From positions 1 to 63,341 of the forward strand of contig JAFQGS010000053.1 of the NCBI GenBank assembly GCA_017415455.1: a stretch of 63,341 nucleotides of DNA, given 5' to 3'. Shown here piece by piece: positions 1-10,046 of this stretch. The notes under the pieces are model-generated. The model searched no databases. It was not told where the DNA came from and saw nothing but the letters and a program-made list of their open reading frames with translations. The position numbers and the translations under genes are program-made. The number at the start of each line of letters is the position of its first letter. Position 1 is the first letter of the stretch. The stretch comes from Prevotella sp. (lineage in GTDB: Bacteria; Bacteroidota; Bacteroidia; Bacteroidales; Bacteroidaceae).

Positions 1-168
1 CCTCAGCACACCAGGCTCATCACTCTTCAGGCTATGACCATAGATAGTAGTATCCACAGGGGTCTCATCTGCCAACGGCTTTACTCCACCCTTATCCTGC
101 TTCTCATTACCCACGCATGAGGAAATCATCAGGACAGCCACCATTAATACAAATATTGAATATCTCAT
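1..168 (-). CDS. Lipoprotein, N-terminal part only
   Basis: The reverse strand reads from ATG at 168 to the window edge without a stop (56 codons), so the C-terminus lies outside the window. Residues 5-15 are hydrophobic and are followed by a lipobox ISSC with Cys18 as the lipidation site. After it comes a polar stretch rich in Lys, Asp and Thr. This is a typical Bacteroidetes lipoprotein start. No domain can be seen in the visible part and no function is proposed. It lies 94 bases downstream of mazG on the same strand and could be cotranscribed with it. Confidence 0.7.
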   Translation of the reverse strand, partial: MRYSIFVLMVAVLMISSCVGNEKQDKGGVKPLADETPVDTTIYGHSLKSDEPGVLR

Positions 169-262
169 CTTTTACACTTGATAATAGTTATTAGCAGAAC
201 ATCTGTCCGTAAGTGACGCTGTTTGCACACTTATCCACACCACATCAGCTTACACACAGCCA

Positions 263-1051
263 TCACGGGGTCTCTTTCTTCTTTGCCTCCTCCCACAAGA
301 CATCCATCTCCCGCAAGGTCATATCCTTAAGATTCCTGCCCTGTTTCAGTGTTTTCTCCTCAACATAATTGAATCTTGAAATGAACTTCTGATTTGTCTG
401 CTCCAGGGCATTATCGGGATTCAGATGATACAACCTTGCGGCATTTATCACACTGAAGAGGAAATCGCCCAGCTCTTTCTCAGACCTGTCCTTGTCACCA
501 GCCTCAAGCTCCGCCTCAAGCTCATCAATCTCCTCTCTCACTTTCTTCCACACATCCTTCCTGTCCTGCCAGTCGAAGCCCACATTCCTTGCCTTGTCTT
601 GTATGCGATAGGCTTTTATCAACGACGGAAGAGAGCCTGGGACACCAGACAGCACACTCTTGTTGCCGTCTTTCTCCTTAAGTTTTATCTGCTCCCAGTT
701 CTCTGTCACAGCCTGTGCGTCATCGGCTTTCACCTCACCATAAACATGAGGATGCCTGAAAATAAGCTTCTCGGATAGTTTGTCACACACATCCGCTATG
801 TCAAACTCACCCTTCTCCTCTCCTATCTTGGAATAGAAACAGACATGCAGGAGCACATCACCTAACTCCTTACATATCTCTTTGTTATCATTATTTACTA
901 AAGCTTCGCTTAACTCAAAAACCTCCTCTATGGTATTGGGGCGAAGAGACTCATTTGTCTGCTTTCTGTCCCACGGACATTCCTTTCTCAGCCTGTCCAG
1001 CACATTAAGAAAACGCTCAAAAGCCTCTTTTTTTTCTTCTATTGAATGCAT
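263..1051 (-). CDS. mazG: Nucleoside triphosphate pyrophosphohydrolase MazG
   Basis: This 262-residue protein hydrolyses NTPs or dNTPs to the monophosphate and pyrophosphate, a cytoplasmic housecleaning role. It has the normal length of the two-domain MazG family. The N-terminal copy shows the EExxE...ExxD metal-binding pattern (EEVFE near residue 42 and KELGD near 61). The C-terminal copy repeats it as EEIDELE and KELGD near residues 172-195. DRLRKECPWD near the start is a family hallmark. The gene is divergent from valS. A TAnnTTTG box on the minus strand at 1071-1078 lies 19 bases ahead of the ATG. Confidence 0.95.
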   Translation of the reverse strand: MHSIEEKKEAFERFLNVLDRLRKECPWDRKQTNESLRPNTIEEVFELSEALVNNDNKEICKELGDVLLHVCFYSKIGEEKGEFDIADVCDKLSEKLIFRHPHVYGEVKADDAQAVTENWEQIKLKEKDGNKSVLSGVPGSLPSLIKAYRIQDKARNVGFDWQDRKDVWKKVREEIDELEAELEAGDKDRSEKELGDFLFSVINAARLYHLNPDNALEQTNQKFISRFNYVEEKTLKQGRNLKDMTLREMDVLWEEAKKKETP

Positions 1052-1070
1052 ATCACGTTATTTAATTATG

Positions 1071-1078
1071 CAAATATA
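1071..1078 (-). promoter_or_regulatory. -7 box of mazG promoter
   Basis: The minus strand reads TATATTTG, matching the Bacteroidetes -7 consensus TAnnTTTG, 19 bases before the mazG start. No clear -33 TTTG was found. Confidence 0.55.
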
Positions 1079-1101
1079 TATATTTTTAGGCGAATATTTT
1101 G

Positions 1102-1109
1102 TAATTTTG
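1102..1109 (+). promoter_or_regulatory. -7 box of valS promoter
   Basis: TAATTTTG matches the TAnnTTTG consensus and lies 44 bases ahead of the valS ATG. It is back to back with the mazG box. Confidence 0.55.
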
Positions 1110-1153
1110 CAGCGTTTTATAAAAGAATAATTTAAACACATTATACAAAAAAG

Positions 1154-3865
1154 ATGGAATTAGCAAGCAAGTATGAGCCACAAGCTGTGGAATCCAGATG
1201 GTATCAATACTGGTTAGACAACAAGTTGTTCAGTAGCAAACCCGATGGCAGGGAGCCTTACACTATCGTAATCCCGCCACCAAATGTCACAGGAGTACTT
1301 CACATGGGGCACATGCTCAACAACACTATCCAGGACATACTTGTCCGTCGTGCACGAATGGAAGGCAAGAATGCTTGCTGGGTACCTGGCACTGACCACG
1401 CTTCTATTGCGACAGAGGCAAAGGTTGTGAACAAATTGGCAAAGGAAGGCATCAGGAAAAGTGACCTCACACGTGATGAGTTCCTCAAGCATGCATGGGA
1501 GTGGACACATGAGCATGGTGGTATTATACTAAAGCAGCTCCGTCGTTTAGGTGCAAGTTGTGACTGGGACCGTACTGCATTCACTATGGATGAGAAACGC
1601 TCAGAGAGTGTATTGAAGGTTTTTGTCGATCTCTATGACAAAGGCTTGATATATCGTGGTCTTCGCATGGTGAACTGGGACCCAAAGGCGCAGACAGCTC
1701 TTTCTAACGAAGAAGTGATCTATCGTGACGAGAAGTCTAAGCTATATCACTTGAAGTATTATGTAGCTGATGCAGAAAACATAGACACTTCTGCTGAGGG
1801 AAATGTAGTACACAAGGATGAGAAGGGTTATTATGCAGTGGTTGCTACAACACGCCCTGAGACAATCATGGGTGACACTGCTATGTGCATCAACCCAAAG
1901 GACCCGAAGAACCAGTGGTTGAAAGGTCATAAGGTAATCGTACCCCTTGTAGGCAGAGAGATTCCTGTTATCGAAGACCGTTATGTTGACATTGAGTTCG
2001 GAACAGGCTGCCTTAAGGTGACACCTGCTCATGACACTAACGACTACATGCTTGGCAAGAAGCACAATCTTGAGACTATCGACATATTCAATCCTGACGG
2101 GACGATAAGTGAGGACGGCGGTTTGTATATAGGTATGGACCGCATGGATGTAAGGAAGAAGATTTCAAGTGACCTTGCTGAAGCTGGTCTTTTAGAGAAA
2201 GTTGAGGATTACGACAACAAGGTTGGATACTCTGAGCGTAATTCTGATACAGCAGTAGAGCCTCGTCTCTGCATGCAGTGGTTCCTGAGCATGCAGCACT
2301 TTGCTGACATTGCACTTCCACCTGTTATGAACGACGAGCTGAAGTTCTATCCTTCAAAATATAAGACAACATACAAGAACTGGCTTGAGAACATTCAGGA
2401 CTGGTGTATAAGCCGTCAGTTGTGGTGGGGTCATAGAATCCCTGCTTACTTCCTGCCAACAGCAGAAGGACAAGAAGAGAAGTTTGTTGTTGCACTCAAT
2501 GCAGATGAGGCTTTGGAGAAGGCACACAAGATAGAAGGATTTGAGAACATCACAAAAGAAGATCTGCGTCAGGATGAGGATGCACTTGACACATGGTTCT
2601 CATCATGGCTGTGGCCTGTATCACTCTTCGACGGTATCAACAATCCAGACAACGAAGAGATAAACTACTACTACCCTACCGCTGACCTTGTAACTGGTCC
2701 GGACATCATATTCTTCTGGGTGGCAAGAATGATTATGGCTGGTTACGAATACAAAGGTGACATGCCATTCAGGAATGTTTATTTCACAGGTATTGTCCGT
2801 GACAAGCTGGGAAGAAAGATGTCAAAGTCACTCGGCAACTCACCCGACCCAATTGAACTGATTGAGAAATTCGGTGCTGATGGTGTGCGTATGGGTATGA
2901 TGCTCTCTGCTCCTGCAGGAAATGACATCCTCTTCGATGAAAGTCTTTGTGAGCAGGGACGTAACTTCAACAATAAGATATGGAATGCTTTCCGCCTTGT
3001 TAAGGGATGGGAAGTGGCAGATATAGAACAGCCAAAAGAAAGCAAGATTGCCACAGAATGGTTTGAGGCAAAGCTGAAACAGACAAATGCTGAACTTAAC
3101 GACCTCTTCAAGAAGTATCGTATCAGTGAGGCACTGATGGCTGTGTATCGTCTGTTCTGGGATGAGTTCTCAAGTTGGTATCTCGAAATGGTTAAGCCTG
3201 CTTATATCGACGGCAAGGCACAGCCTATAGACAAGGCAACATACGATGCCACATTACGTTTCTTTGAGAATCTGCTCAAGATGCTTCACCCATTCATGCC
3301 ATTCATCACAGAAGAGTTGTGGCAGCATATTTATGACCGTGCTGAGGGAGAGAGCATCATGAGAGACAAACTTGAGATTGCAGAACCAACAGATGCTGAC
3401 AACAGCCTGACTGCAAACATCGAGAATGTCAAGCAAATAATAAGTGGTGTTCGCATGATACGCAACCAGAAGAACATCGCTCCAAAGGAAAAACTTGAAC
3501 TTCAGGCAGTTTCCGCAAACCAATATGAGGCATACAACTGTGTTATTACGAAGATGGCAAATCTCAGTTGCATAAATGTTGTTGCCGAGAAAGACTCTAC
3601 AGCATCTGCCTTTATGATTGGTACTGACGAGTTTGCCATTCCTCTTGGCGACATGATTGACGTTGAGGCAGAGATTGCAAAGATGGAAGCTCAGCTCAAG
3701 CACCTTGAGGGTTTCCTTGCCGGCATCAAGAAGAAGCTCAGCAACGAGAAGTTTGTTGCAAATGCACCAGAAGCAGTTGTTGCTCTTGAGCGCAAAAAGC
3801 AGAGTGACTCAGAGGAGAAGATTGCTGCCCTGAGGGAGTCAATAGCTACTCTCAGAAACAAATAA
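1154..3865 (+). CDS. valS: Valyl-tRNA synthetase
   Basis: This 903-residue class I aminoacyl-tRNA synthetase attaches valine to tRNA-Val and edits threonine. The HIGH motif appears as HMGH at residues 50-53 after PPPNVTG. The KMSKS motif is intact at 555-559. Between them lies the CP1 editing domain ([15 protein letters not shown] and CLKVTPAHD). The C-terminal 65 residues form the Val-type coiled coil ([17 protein letters not shown]). Length is normal. The ATG at 1154 begins the conserved N-terminus [20 protein letters not shown] strong bidirectional terminator follows. Confidence 0.98.
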   Translation: MELASKYEPQAVESRWYQYWLDNKLFSSKPDGREPYTIVIPPPNVTGVLHMGHMLNNTIQDILVRRARMEGKNACWVPGTDHASIATEAKVVNKLAKEGIRKSDLTRDEFLKHAWEWTHEHGGIILKQLRRLGASCDWDRTAFTMDEKRSESVLKVFVDLYDKGLIYRGLRMVNWDPKAQTALSNEEVIYRDEKSKLYHLKYYVADAENIDTSAEGNVVHKDEKGYYAVVATTRPETIMGDTAMCINPKDPKNQWLKGHKVIVPLVGREIPVIEDRYVDIEFGTGCLKVTPAHDTNDYMLGKKHNLETIDIFNPDGTISEDGGLYIGMDRMDVRKKISSDLAEAGLLEKVEDYDNKVGYSERNSDTAVEPRLCMQWFLSMQHFADIALPPVMNDELKFYPSKYKTTYKNWLENIQDWCISRQLWWGHRIPAYFLPTAEGQEEKFVVALNADEALEKAHKIEGFENITKEDLRQDEDALDTWFSSWLWPVSLFDGINNPDNEEINYYYPTADLVTGPDIIFFWVARMIMAGYEYKGDMPFRNVYFTGIVRDKLGRKMSKSLGNSPDPIELIEKFGADGVRMGMMLSAPAGNDILFDESLCEQGRNFNNKIWNAFRLVKGWEVADIEQPKESKIATEWFEAKLKQTNAELNDLFKKYRISEALMAVYRLFWDEFSSWYLEMVKPAYIDGKAQPIDKATYDATLRFFENLLKMLHPFMPFITEELWQHIYDRAEGESIMRDKLEIAEPTDADNSLTANIENVKQIISGVRMIRNQKNIAPKEKLELQAVSANQYEAYNCVITKMANLSCINVVAEKDSTASAFMIGTDEFAIPLGDMIDVEAEIAKMEAQLKHLEGFLAGIKKKLSNEKFVANAPEAVVALERKKQSDSEEKIAALRESIATLRNK

Positions 3866-3900
3866 TGCAATGACAAACATTACATAAGACAACAAAAAAA

Positions 3901-3927
3901 GATAGGGACACGGTCTCTATCTTTTTT
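3901..3927 (+). terminator. valS terminator hairpin
   Basis: GATAGGGAC pairs with GTCTCTATC (one G:U) around a short loop. A T-run follows and an A-run precedes it, so it could work in both directions between the converging valS and DUF3078 genes. Confidence 0.85.
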
Positions 3928-3998
3928 ATTTTATAGCATCTACAGTCAAGGAAACCCACACTATCTCAAGCCTTTCACTTATCAACAGCTCAAGACTG

Positions 3999-4086
3999 AT
4001 ATACTTTTGAAACGTAATCTATATACTTTCAACACGTAAACAATATACTTTTGAAACGTAACCTATATACTTTTGAAACGTAAACA
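3999..4086. repeat. Four tandem 22-base repeats
   Basis: Four consecutive units of exactly 22 bases start at 3999, 4021, 4043 and 4065. Each begins ATATACTTT and carries an ACGTAA core; units 1, 3 and 4 differ only at a few positions near their ends and unit 2 is more diverged. The array fills much of the 303-base gap between valS and the DUF3078 gene, 72 bases after the valS terminator. On the minus strand the unit reads AAGTATATTGTTTACG or a close variant, which ties it to the arrays near 31.7 and 39.1 kb. Confidence 0.9.
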
Positions 4087-4168
4087 ACCCAATTACAACT
4101 CACAGACTGCACATCCACAAGGCATGACTCATTATTACAACAGGTGCTGCCTGAGAGTTTTGATTGCA

Positions 4169-5473
4169 TCAGAAAGAATAAGAGAAACCTATTGACGCAT
4201 ATTCCTTGAACTGCCAATAGCCATGGTCATCATCACGCTTGGCTCCATCATCAAAACGAGGATATATGAAAATGTTGGATGATATATACCGGTTGAACTG
4301 CAGGGTTATGGTATTCTCCCATTCTATCTCAGCCCTCTCATAAGTAGTATATCCATAGAGACGTGTCTTCCACTTTATCATATCAGAGAACTTCCACGTA
4401 AGGTCCACTGTAAGCTCGGAACCAAAGTCATGCATGGTACGACTGCCCTCATCAAGTCCATAGCGTGTGGCAAGTGCCTCCCGGCCTACATATCTGAAGT
4501 TATATGCCAAAGGAGCAAGATGCACATTACCTGTTAGACGTTTGCCGAAAGCCTCCACATTATAGTCCATACCAAGAGAGAGATTGACGTTAAGTGGTGA
4601 GAGAATGTCTGAATACACAAACGGGTCATTACTCTTATATCCACGCATGAACTGTGTATAGGCAACAAGCTGCAATGTATAATACCATCGCTTGGTGGCC
4701 TGCAGACCAAGTTTTCCTGTATAGCGGATGAGGTCTTCCGACGTCTTGAAACTGTGCAGAGAGTCTCCTTTTGAAGTCTGGAAGCCCAGTTTCATCTCCA
4801 GTTTGTTATCAAACTTAACCTTCTGCTTATTGTTGTAATTAGCTTGCAGTGTGGCACTTGCAACCATTGAGTAATTGCTTTCTCCACCCTTATACCAGTT
4901 GCCCGACACATAATTCTGCAAGAACTGCAGATAATAGTCACCGGAGAATGTCCAGAAGTTTGGCTTCCTGACCACCACCTCCATCGGCAATTCAAGGTCT
5001 TCTGTATCTGCGTCATCTATCTTCTCTACAAGCTCCACTGTATTCATTATAGGCTCGCTGATGTCTTCCTTTATCTGTCCAGCCTGTGAGATGTCAGACT
5101 CCTTGCCTTTTATAAGATGCGGATTGGACAAATATAAGTTCAGCAAGGTTGCGTCAATCTCCTCCTCAAGCTGAGTCTTATCAGCACGCCTGCCATCCTC
5201 AAGCGACAGAGTCTCTGAGGCTATGCCGTAATAGAAGGTAGGTGTGATGAAAAGCCTGTAAAACGACACATCACTACCGCCAGCACCCTTATTGTAAACA
5301 GAGTCAATCCGCACCCTACCAGTAGCCAATGAGTCAGTATAGCGCGACAAGAATAAAGAGTCGGCGTACTCACTGCTCACAAGAAGAGAGTCGGATATAA
5401 TATTCTGGGCACTTATCGGCGATAACACAAACATCAAAAAGGCCAGCACTGAAAAGAAATATCGTAATATCAT
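4169..5473 (-). CDS. DUF3078 outer membrane beta-barrel protein
   Basis: The protein has 434 residues from the ATG at 5473. A longer reading to 5560 would put 29 extra residues ahead of an obvious signal peptide (MILRYFFSVLAFLMF... ending SPISAQ), so the inner start is preferred. The first 150 residues after the signal are polar. The C-terminal 280 residues alternate hydrophobic and polar residues, are rich in Tyr, Trp and Asn, and end in Phe (IGFSYSF), as in outer membrane barrels. The stretch WTFSGDYYLQFLQNYVSGNWYKG is split here as WTFSGDYY and NYVSGNWYKGGESNY, which are characteristic of the Bacteroidetes DUF3078 family. Function is not known. Confidence 0.85.
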   Translation of the reverse strand: MILRYFFSVLAFLMFVLSPISAQNIISDSLLVSSEYADSLFLSRYTDSLATGRVRIDSVYNKGAGGSDVSFYRLFITPTFYYGIASETLSLEDGRRADKTQLEEEIDATLLNLYLSNPHLIKGKESDISQAGQIKEDISEPIMNTVELVEKIDDADTEDLELPMEVVVRKPNFWTFSGDYYLQFLQNYVSGNWYKGGESNYSMVASATLQANYNNKQKVKFDNKLEMKLGFQTSKGDSLHSFKTSEDLIRYTGKLGLQATKRWYYTLQLVAYTQFMRGYKSNDPFVYSDILSPLNVNLSLGMDYNVEAFGKRLTGNVHLAPLAYNFRYVGREALATRYGLDEGSRTMHDFGSELTVDLTWKFSDMIKWKTRLYGYTTYERAEIEWENTITLQFNRYISSNIFIYPRFDDGAKRDDDHGYWQFKEYASIGFSYSF

Positions 5474-5498
5474 GCTTAAACTAATAAAGAAATTTTTG

Positions 5499-5506
5499 CA
5501 AAGGTA
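5499..5506 (-). promoter_or_regulatory. -7 box of DUF3078 gene
   Basis: The minus strand reads TACCTTTG, 25 bases before the chosen ATG at 5473. This position supports the inner start, since the longer reading would begin upstream of the promoter. Confidence 0.6.
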
Positions 5507-5609
5507 GTATATTTTATTTAAAATAACGTGCCGAATAATCCAAAATAAGCATTGACGCACATATAGAGAAAACCAAGACTGCCAAGAAAGTCATTTTTGG
5601 ATTATTTAT

Positions 5610-5640
5610 TTTGACATGTAGTATATTTTTTATAATTTTG
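5610..5640 (+). promoter_or_regulatory. Promoter of yidC
   Basis: TTTG at 5610-5613 and TAATTTTG at 5633-5640 are 19 bases apart, the full Bacteroidetes -33/-7 arrangement. The leader to the yidC ATG is about 125 bases. Confidence 0.7.
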
Positions 5641-5769
5641 CAATTTGGTTCAAATACATACATAATAATACATGCGCATGCATGGGCAAGAACCATAACT
5701 AAAGTAAAAGTGACAGAGAACTTCTGCCACAAAAAATAACTCAGAATAATAAATACTTAAAATATAAAA

Positions 5770-7668
5770 ATGGACAAAAACACAATTATCGGCTTTGTTC
5801 TCATAGCCGCCGTACTATTCGGATTCACATGGTATGCACAGCCTTCTGAAGAGGAACTGGCAATGCAAAGGACACAAGACTCCATAGCAGAAGTAACCAA
5901 GCAGAAAGCTGAGCAACAAAAGAAAATGGCTGAGGCACAGAAAGCAGCACAAGCAGCTGCCGCACTTAATGACACCACAGCAACATTCCACACTGCCACA
6001 AAAGGTGAAAGCAAGGACATCGTGCTGAAAAACAACAAGGTGGAATTAACTGTAAACACAAAGGGAGGAACATTAAGCAAAGCTGTCATCAAAGGATACA
6101 AGGACCTTGACGGCGCTGCAGATGTCACACTGTTTGAAGGAAAAGACCAGGCAATGAACTTCGTTATGGCTGCAAAAGAAACAAACATCGCCACACAAGA
6201 CTTATACTTTGAGCCTACACAGCAAACAGACACCACTCTTACACTTACAGCACCTGGAGCTGACGGCAAGGCTATCGTGATGACATACAGACTGGGGAAA
6301 GACTACATGCTTCACATGTCACTCAAAGCACAGGGAATGGCCGGAATGTTTGCGCCAGACTACAAGAGCATGGATGTGGAATGGAACTCAATATGCCGAC
6401 AGCATGAGAAAGGATTCACATTCGAGAACCAATACTCTACACTTACATACAAAGAGACAGAAGGCGGAACAGACAACCTGAGCGAGACATCTGAGGAAAA
6501 AGATGAGGTGATAGAGGAGGAACTGGACTGGATTGCGTTCAAGAATCAGTTCTTCAGTGCCATGCTCATTTCAAAGGACAACTTCGCAAAGAACGCGTCA
6601 CTAACAAGTATTCCTCAGGAGAAAGGCTCTGGATACCTGAAGAAATATGAGGCGAGAATGAAAACTGCCTTTGACCCTACAGGTGCGAAAAGCACAGACT
6701 TTGAGATGTACATAGGTCCTAATGACTACAGACTGCTGCAGAAGGTAGAGAACCAAAGTGAGTTCGGGAAAGACCTCGACATGCAGGACCTTGTTTATCT
6801 GGGATGGCCTATAGTAAGACTCATAAACCGCTGGTTTACTCTTTACGTATTCGACTGGCTTACAGGATTTAACATCAATATGGGTATTGTACTTATACTC
6901 ATAACCCTCTTGCTAAAAGCCATAACATTCCCGCTTGTGAAGAAGAGTTACATGTCTTCTGCAAAGATGAGAGTGCTTAAACCAAAATTGGAAGAGGCAA
7001 CAAAGCAATACAACAAGCCTGAAGACCAGATGCAAAAGCAGCAGGCCATGATGGCACTCTACTCTAAGTATGGTGTCAGTCCACTCAGCGGATGTCTGCC
7101 AATGCTCATTCAGATGCCTATCTGGATTGCAATGTTCAACTTCGTTCCTAACGCCATACAACTGAGAGGCGAAAGTTTCCTATGGATTCCAGACCTGTCC
7201 ACATACGATCCTATTATCGAATGGGACACAAACATATGGGGAATCGGAGACCATCTCAGCTTGACATGTATATTATTCTGCGTGTCTAACATCCTCTACT
7301 CGGTTATGACAATGAGACAGCAGAGAGATCAGATGGTAGGACAACAGGCTGAGCAGATGAAGATGATGCAGTGGATGATGTATCTCATGCCTGTAATGTT
7401 CTTCTTCATGTTCAACGACTACTCATCAGGCCTTAACTTCTATTACTTTATATCTCTGTTCTTCAGCGCACTCATAATGTGGACCCTCAGAAAGACCACT
7501 AATGACGCAAAACTGTTGGAGAAACTGGAGCAGAAATATCAGGAGAACAAAAACAATCCTAAGAAGATGAGTGGACTGGCAGCAAGACTTGAGGCTATGC
7601 AGAAACAGGCTGAAGAGCTGAGAAAACAGCAGCAGGAGAGAGAGCGAATGATGAGAAACAGAAAATAA
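5770..7668 (+). CDS. yidC: Membrane protein insertase YidC
   Basis: YidC inserts and folds inner membrane proteins, alone or with SecYEG. The 632-residue protein has an N-terminal membrane anchor (residues 5-19), a coiled Ala/Gln-rich linker, a large periplasmic domain (about 75-340), and a five-helix insertase core. The core starts near YVFDWLTGFNINMGIVLILITLLLK, here cited by its parts YVFDWLTGF and GIVLILITLLLK. The conserved helix-loop LSGCLPMLIQMPIW is present, as is a basic coiled C-terminal tail. It is plus strand, followed by a stem-loop and an S9 peptidase gene. Confidence 0.97.
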   Translation: MDKNTIIGFVLIAAVLFGFTWYAQPSEEELAMQRTQDSIAEVTKQKAEQQKKMAEAQKAAQAAAALNDTTATFHTATKGESKDIVLKNNKVELTVNTKGGTLSKAVIKGYKDLDGAADVTLFEGKDQAMNFVMAAKETNIATQDLYFEPTQQTDTTLTLTAPGADGKAIVMTYRLGKDYMLHMSLKAQGMAGMFAPDYKSMDVEWNSICRQHEKGFTFENQYSTLTYKETEGGTDNLSETSEEKDEVIEEELDWIAFKNQFFSAMLISKDNFAKNASLTSIPQEKGSGYLKKYEARMKTAFDPTGAKSTDFEMYIGPNDYRLLQKVENQSEFGKDLDMQDLVYLGWPIVRLINRWFTLYVFDWLTGFNINMGIVLILITLLLKAITFPLVKKSYMSSAKMRVLKPKLEEATKQYNKPEDQMQKQQAMMALYSKYGVSPLSGCLPMLIQMPIWIAMFNFVPNAIQLRGESFLWIPDLSTYDPIIEWDTNIWGIGDHLSLTCILFCVSNILYSVMTMRQQRDQMVGQQAEQMKMMQWMMYLMPVMFFFMFNDYSSGLNFYYFISLFFSALIMWTLRKTTNDAKLLEKLEQKYQENKNNPKKMSGLAARLEAMQKQAEELRKQQQERERMMRNRK

Positions 7669-7687
7669 CATCGTATTTCAATTACAC

Positions 7688-7714
7688 ACAGGGGCTTCCA
7701 ATGGGTGCCCCTGT
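7688..7714 (+). terminator. Stem-loop after yidC
   Basis: ACAGGGGC pairs perfectly with GCCCCTGT across an 11-base loop, 20 bases after the yidC stop. There is no clear T-run, so it may end transcription weakly or protect the yidC message. Confidence 0.5.
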
Positions 7715-7732
7715 TGCTATATTTAAACAAAC

Positions 7733-9895
7733 ATGAGAAAATTATTAACCCTAATGGTATTAGCCCTACTTGCGGCTTGCCAAATGAAAGCACAAGAAAC
7801 AGTGAATATTGGTAAAAGTAAAATAACACTTGAGAGCAATCTGATGACTCCTGAGGCGCTATGGTCTATGGGGCGTATTGCCACGGCAGAAGCCTCACCA
7901 AATGGAAAGCAGATTGTTTACCAGGTAGGCTATTATAGTGTCAAGGAAAACAAAGGTCACCATGTGCTTTGCATTATCAATGCTGACGGCACTGGCAATA
8001 AGCAACTGACAAAGAGTGCGAAGAATGAGACTGACCCGACATGGATTGAGGGTGGGAAACGTATTGCCTACCTGTCAGGCGGACAAATATGGGCAATGAA
8101 TGCCGATGGAAGTGAGCGCATAAAACTTACTGACGACAAGACTGGTATTGACGCCTTCAAGTTCTCACCTGACGGAAATAGGATTATTCTTATAAAGTCA
8201 ATGCCTTTCAACGAGATAATAAAGAAGAATCCTGACGACCTGCCAAAGGCTACGGGCATCAATGCCACAGACCTCATGTACCGCCATTGGGACCATTATG
8301 TGCAGAGCATACAGCATCCTTATGTAGCCGAGGTTACAGAGAACGGCATCACAGAAGGCTATGACATCATGGAGGGCGAACCATACGAGTGTCCTATGGA
8401 ACCGTTCGGAGGTATCGAGCAACTGGCATGGAGCACAGACTCAAAGCAGATAGCATATACCAGTCGAAAGAAAACAGGTGTAGATTATGCCATTTCTACC
8501 GATTCTGACATCTATCTCTATGACATCGACACAAAGAAGACCACAAATCTTTGCAAGCCAGCCGACTATGTGGCACCAAAGGTTGACCCTACAAAGACAA
8601 TGAAGAATCAGGCTGTAAACAGCGAGGAGAACCTTAAGAACAATCCTGGTTACGACACAAACCCGCAATTCTCTGCCGACGGAAAGTATATAGCATGGCA
8701 AAGCATGGCTCGCGACGGCTATGAGGCTGACCGCAACAGACTTTGCATCTATACCATCAAGACAGGCGAGAAGAAGTATGTGACCGAGTCGCTTGACACT
8801 AACGTGGACTCTTATTTCTGGAATGCCGACTCTGAAACTCTCACGTTCTTGGCAGTATGGCACGGTTGCGTTAACATCTACCAGACCAACCTTAACGGCG
8901 AAGTAAAGCAGTTGACTAACGAACAGGCCGACTTCGTTTCTGTGGCTCCTGCCAACGACGGGAAAAAGCTTCTTGCTCTTAAGCAAAGCATGGCTACACC
9001 TACAGATATCTTCATCGTAGAGCCAAACAAGAAAATAGAAAAGACTAAGATTAGTCAGGTAACATTCGAAAACAAGCACATCCTCGACCAACTGTCATTG
9101 GGCAAGATTGAACAGAGATGGCTCAAGGCTTCTGACGGCAAGGACTTGCACACATGGATTGTTCTTCCGGCTAATTTCGACCCAAACAAGAAGTATCCTA
9201 CCCTGCTCTTCTGCGAAGGAGGTCCACAGAGTCCTGTAAGTCAGTTCTGGAGCTATCGTTGGAACTTCCAGATTATGGCAGCTCATGGCTATGTAATCAT
9301 CGCTCCTAACCGTAGAGGTCTGCCAGGCTTCGGCAGCAAGTGGAACGAGGACATCAGCGGCGATTGGACCGGTCAGTGCATGAACGACTATCTTTCAACT
9401 ATTGACGACGCTTGCGAGAACCTGCCTTACGTAGATAAAGACCGTCTTGGCGCTATCGGTGCCAGCTTCGGCGGTTTCAGCGTTTACTATCTTGCCGGTC
9501 ATCACGAAAAGCGTTTCAAGTGCTTCATCTCTCATTGCGGTGCATTCAATCTTGAAGCAATGTACACCGATACTGAAGAAGCATGGTTCAGCAACTGGGA
9601 GTATGATGATGCTTACTGGAATAAGGACCTGACACCAAACGCCAAGAGAACATACGAGAACTCACCACATAGATTTGTTGACAAGTGGGACACTCCAATA
9701 CTTTGCATACACGGTCAGCTTGACTACCGCATCAACTACAATCAGGGTATGGGTGCTTTCAATGCCGCACGCATGCGTGGCATACCTGCAGAAATCCTGC
9801 TGTTCCCAGACGAGAACCACTGGGTGCTGAAACCACAGAACGGCATTCTTTGGCAACGCACATTCTTCAACTGGCTGGATAAGTGGTTGAAATAG
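7733..9895 (+). CDS. S9 family prolyl oligopeptidase-type peptidase
   Basis: This 720-residue exported serine peptidase resembles the dipeptidyl-peptidase 5 / acylaminoacyl-peptidase branch of family S9. It should trim short peptides in the periplasm. The N-terminus is a signal with a possible lipobox LAAC (Cys16). Residues about 45-450 form the beta-propeller (repeats such as TWIEGGKRIAYLSGGQIWAMN, cited as GGQIWAMNADG). The alpha/beta hydrolase domain holds the triad Ser578 in GASFGG, Asp664 in GQLDYR and His696 in DENHW. Length is usual. In asaccharolytic Bacteroidales such enzymes feed peptides to uptake systems. Confidence 0.92.
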   Translation: MRKLLTLMVLALLAACQMKAQETVNIGKSKITLESNLMTPEALWSMGRIATAEASPNGKQIVYQVGYYSVKENKGHHVLCIINADGTGNKQLTKSAKNETDPTWIEGGKRIAYLSGGQIWAMNADGSERIKLTDDKTGIDAFKFSPDGNRIILIKSMPFNEIIKKNPDDLPKATGINATDLMYRHWDHYVQSIQHPYVAEVTENGITEGYDIMEGEPYECPMEPFGGIEQLAWSTDSKQIAYTSRKKTGVDYAISTDSDIYLYDIDTKKTTNLCKPADYVAPKVDPTKTMKNQAVNSEENLKNNPGYDTNPQFSADGKYIAWQSMARDGYEADRNRLCIYTIKTGEKKYVTESLDTNVDSYFWNADSETLTFLAVWHGCVNIYQTNLNGEVKQLTNEQADFVSVAPANDGKKLLALKQSMATPTDIFIVEPNKKIEKTKISQVTFENKHILDQLSLGKIEQRWLKASDGKDLHTWIVLPANFDPNKKYPTLLFCEGGPQSPVSQFWSYRWNFQIMAAHGYVIIAPNRRGLPGFGSKWNEDISGDWTGQCMNDYLSTIDDACENLPYVDKDRLGAIGASFGGFSVYYLAGHHEKRFKCFISHCGAFNLEAMYTDTEEAWFSNWEYDDAYWNKDLTPNAKRTYENSPHRFVDKWDTPILCIHGQLDYRINYNQGMGAFNAARMRGIPAEILLFPDENHWVLKPQNGILWQRTFFNWLDKWLK

Positions 9896-9908
9896 AAACC
9901 TCCCCTAA

Positions 9909-9925
9909 CCCCTCCGAGGGAGGGG
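9909..9925 (+). repeat. GC-rich intergenic hairpin
   Basis: CCCCTCC pairs with GGAGGGG around GAG, preceded by CCTCCCCTAA. It starts 14 bases after the S9 peptidase stop and has no T-run. Similar C-rich/G-rich short repeats are common between genes in Bacteroidetes. It may be a dispersed repeat rather than a terminator. Confidence 0.5.
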
Positions 9926-10046
9926 AACTCAGATAGAGAGAACATATCTTATGTGTATCGTCTTGTATCTTCAGAGTGAGCAAAGCGAGCGGTATCTTCT
10001 TATAACTCCATCTAACTCCATAATAAAAATCATAAATAAAAAAAAT

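Noticed and set aside
3999..4086. CRISPR array
   Set aside because: Units are contiguous 22-mers with no unique spacers of 25-40 bases and no cas genes nearby; the same holds for the other arrays.
5514..5732. 72-residue reading frame on the minus strand
   Set aside because: It lies across the yidC promoter and the DUF3078 promoter, has odd composition and no start context.
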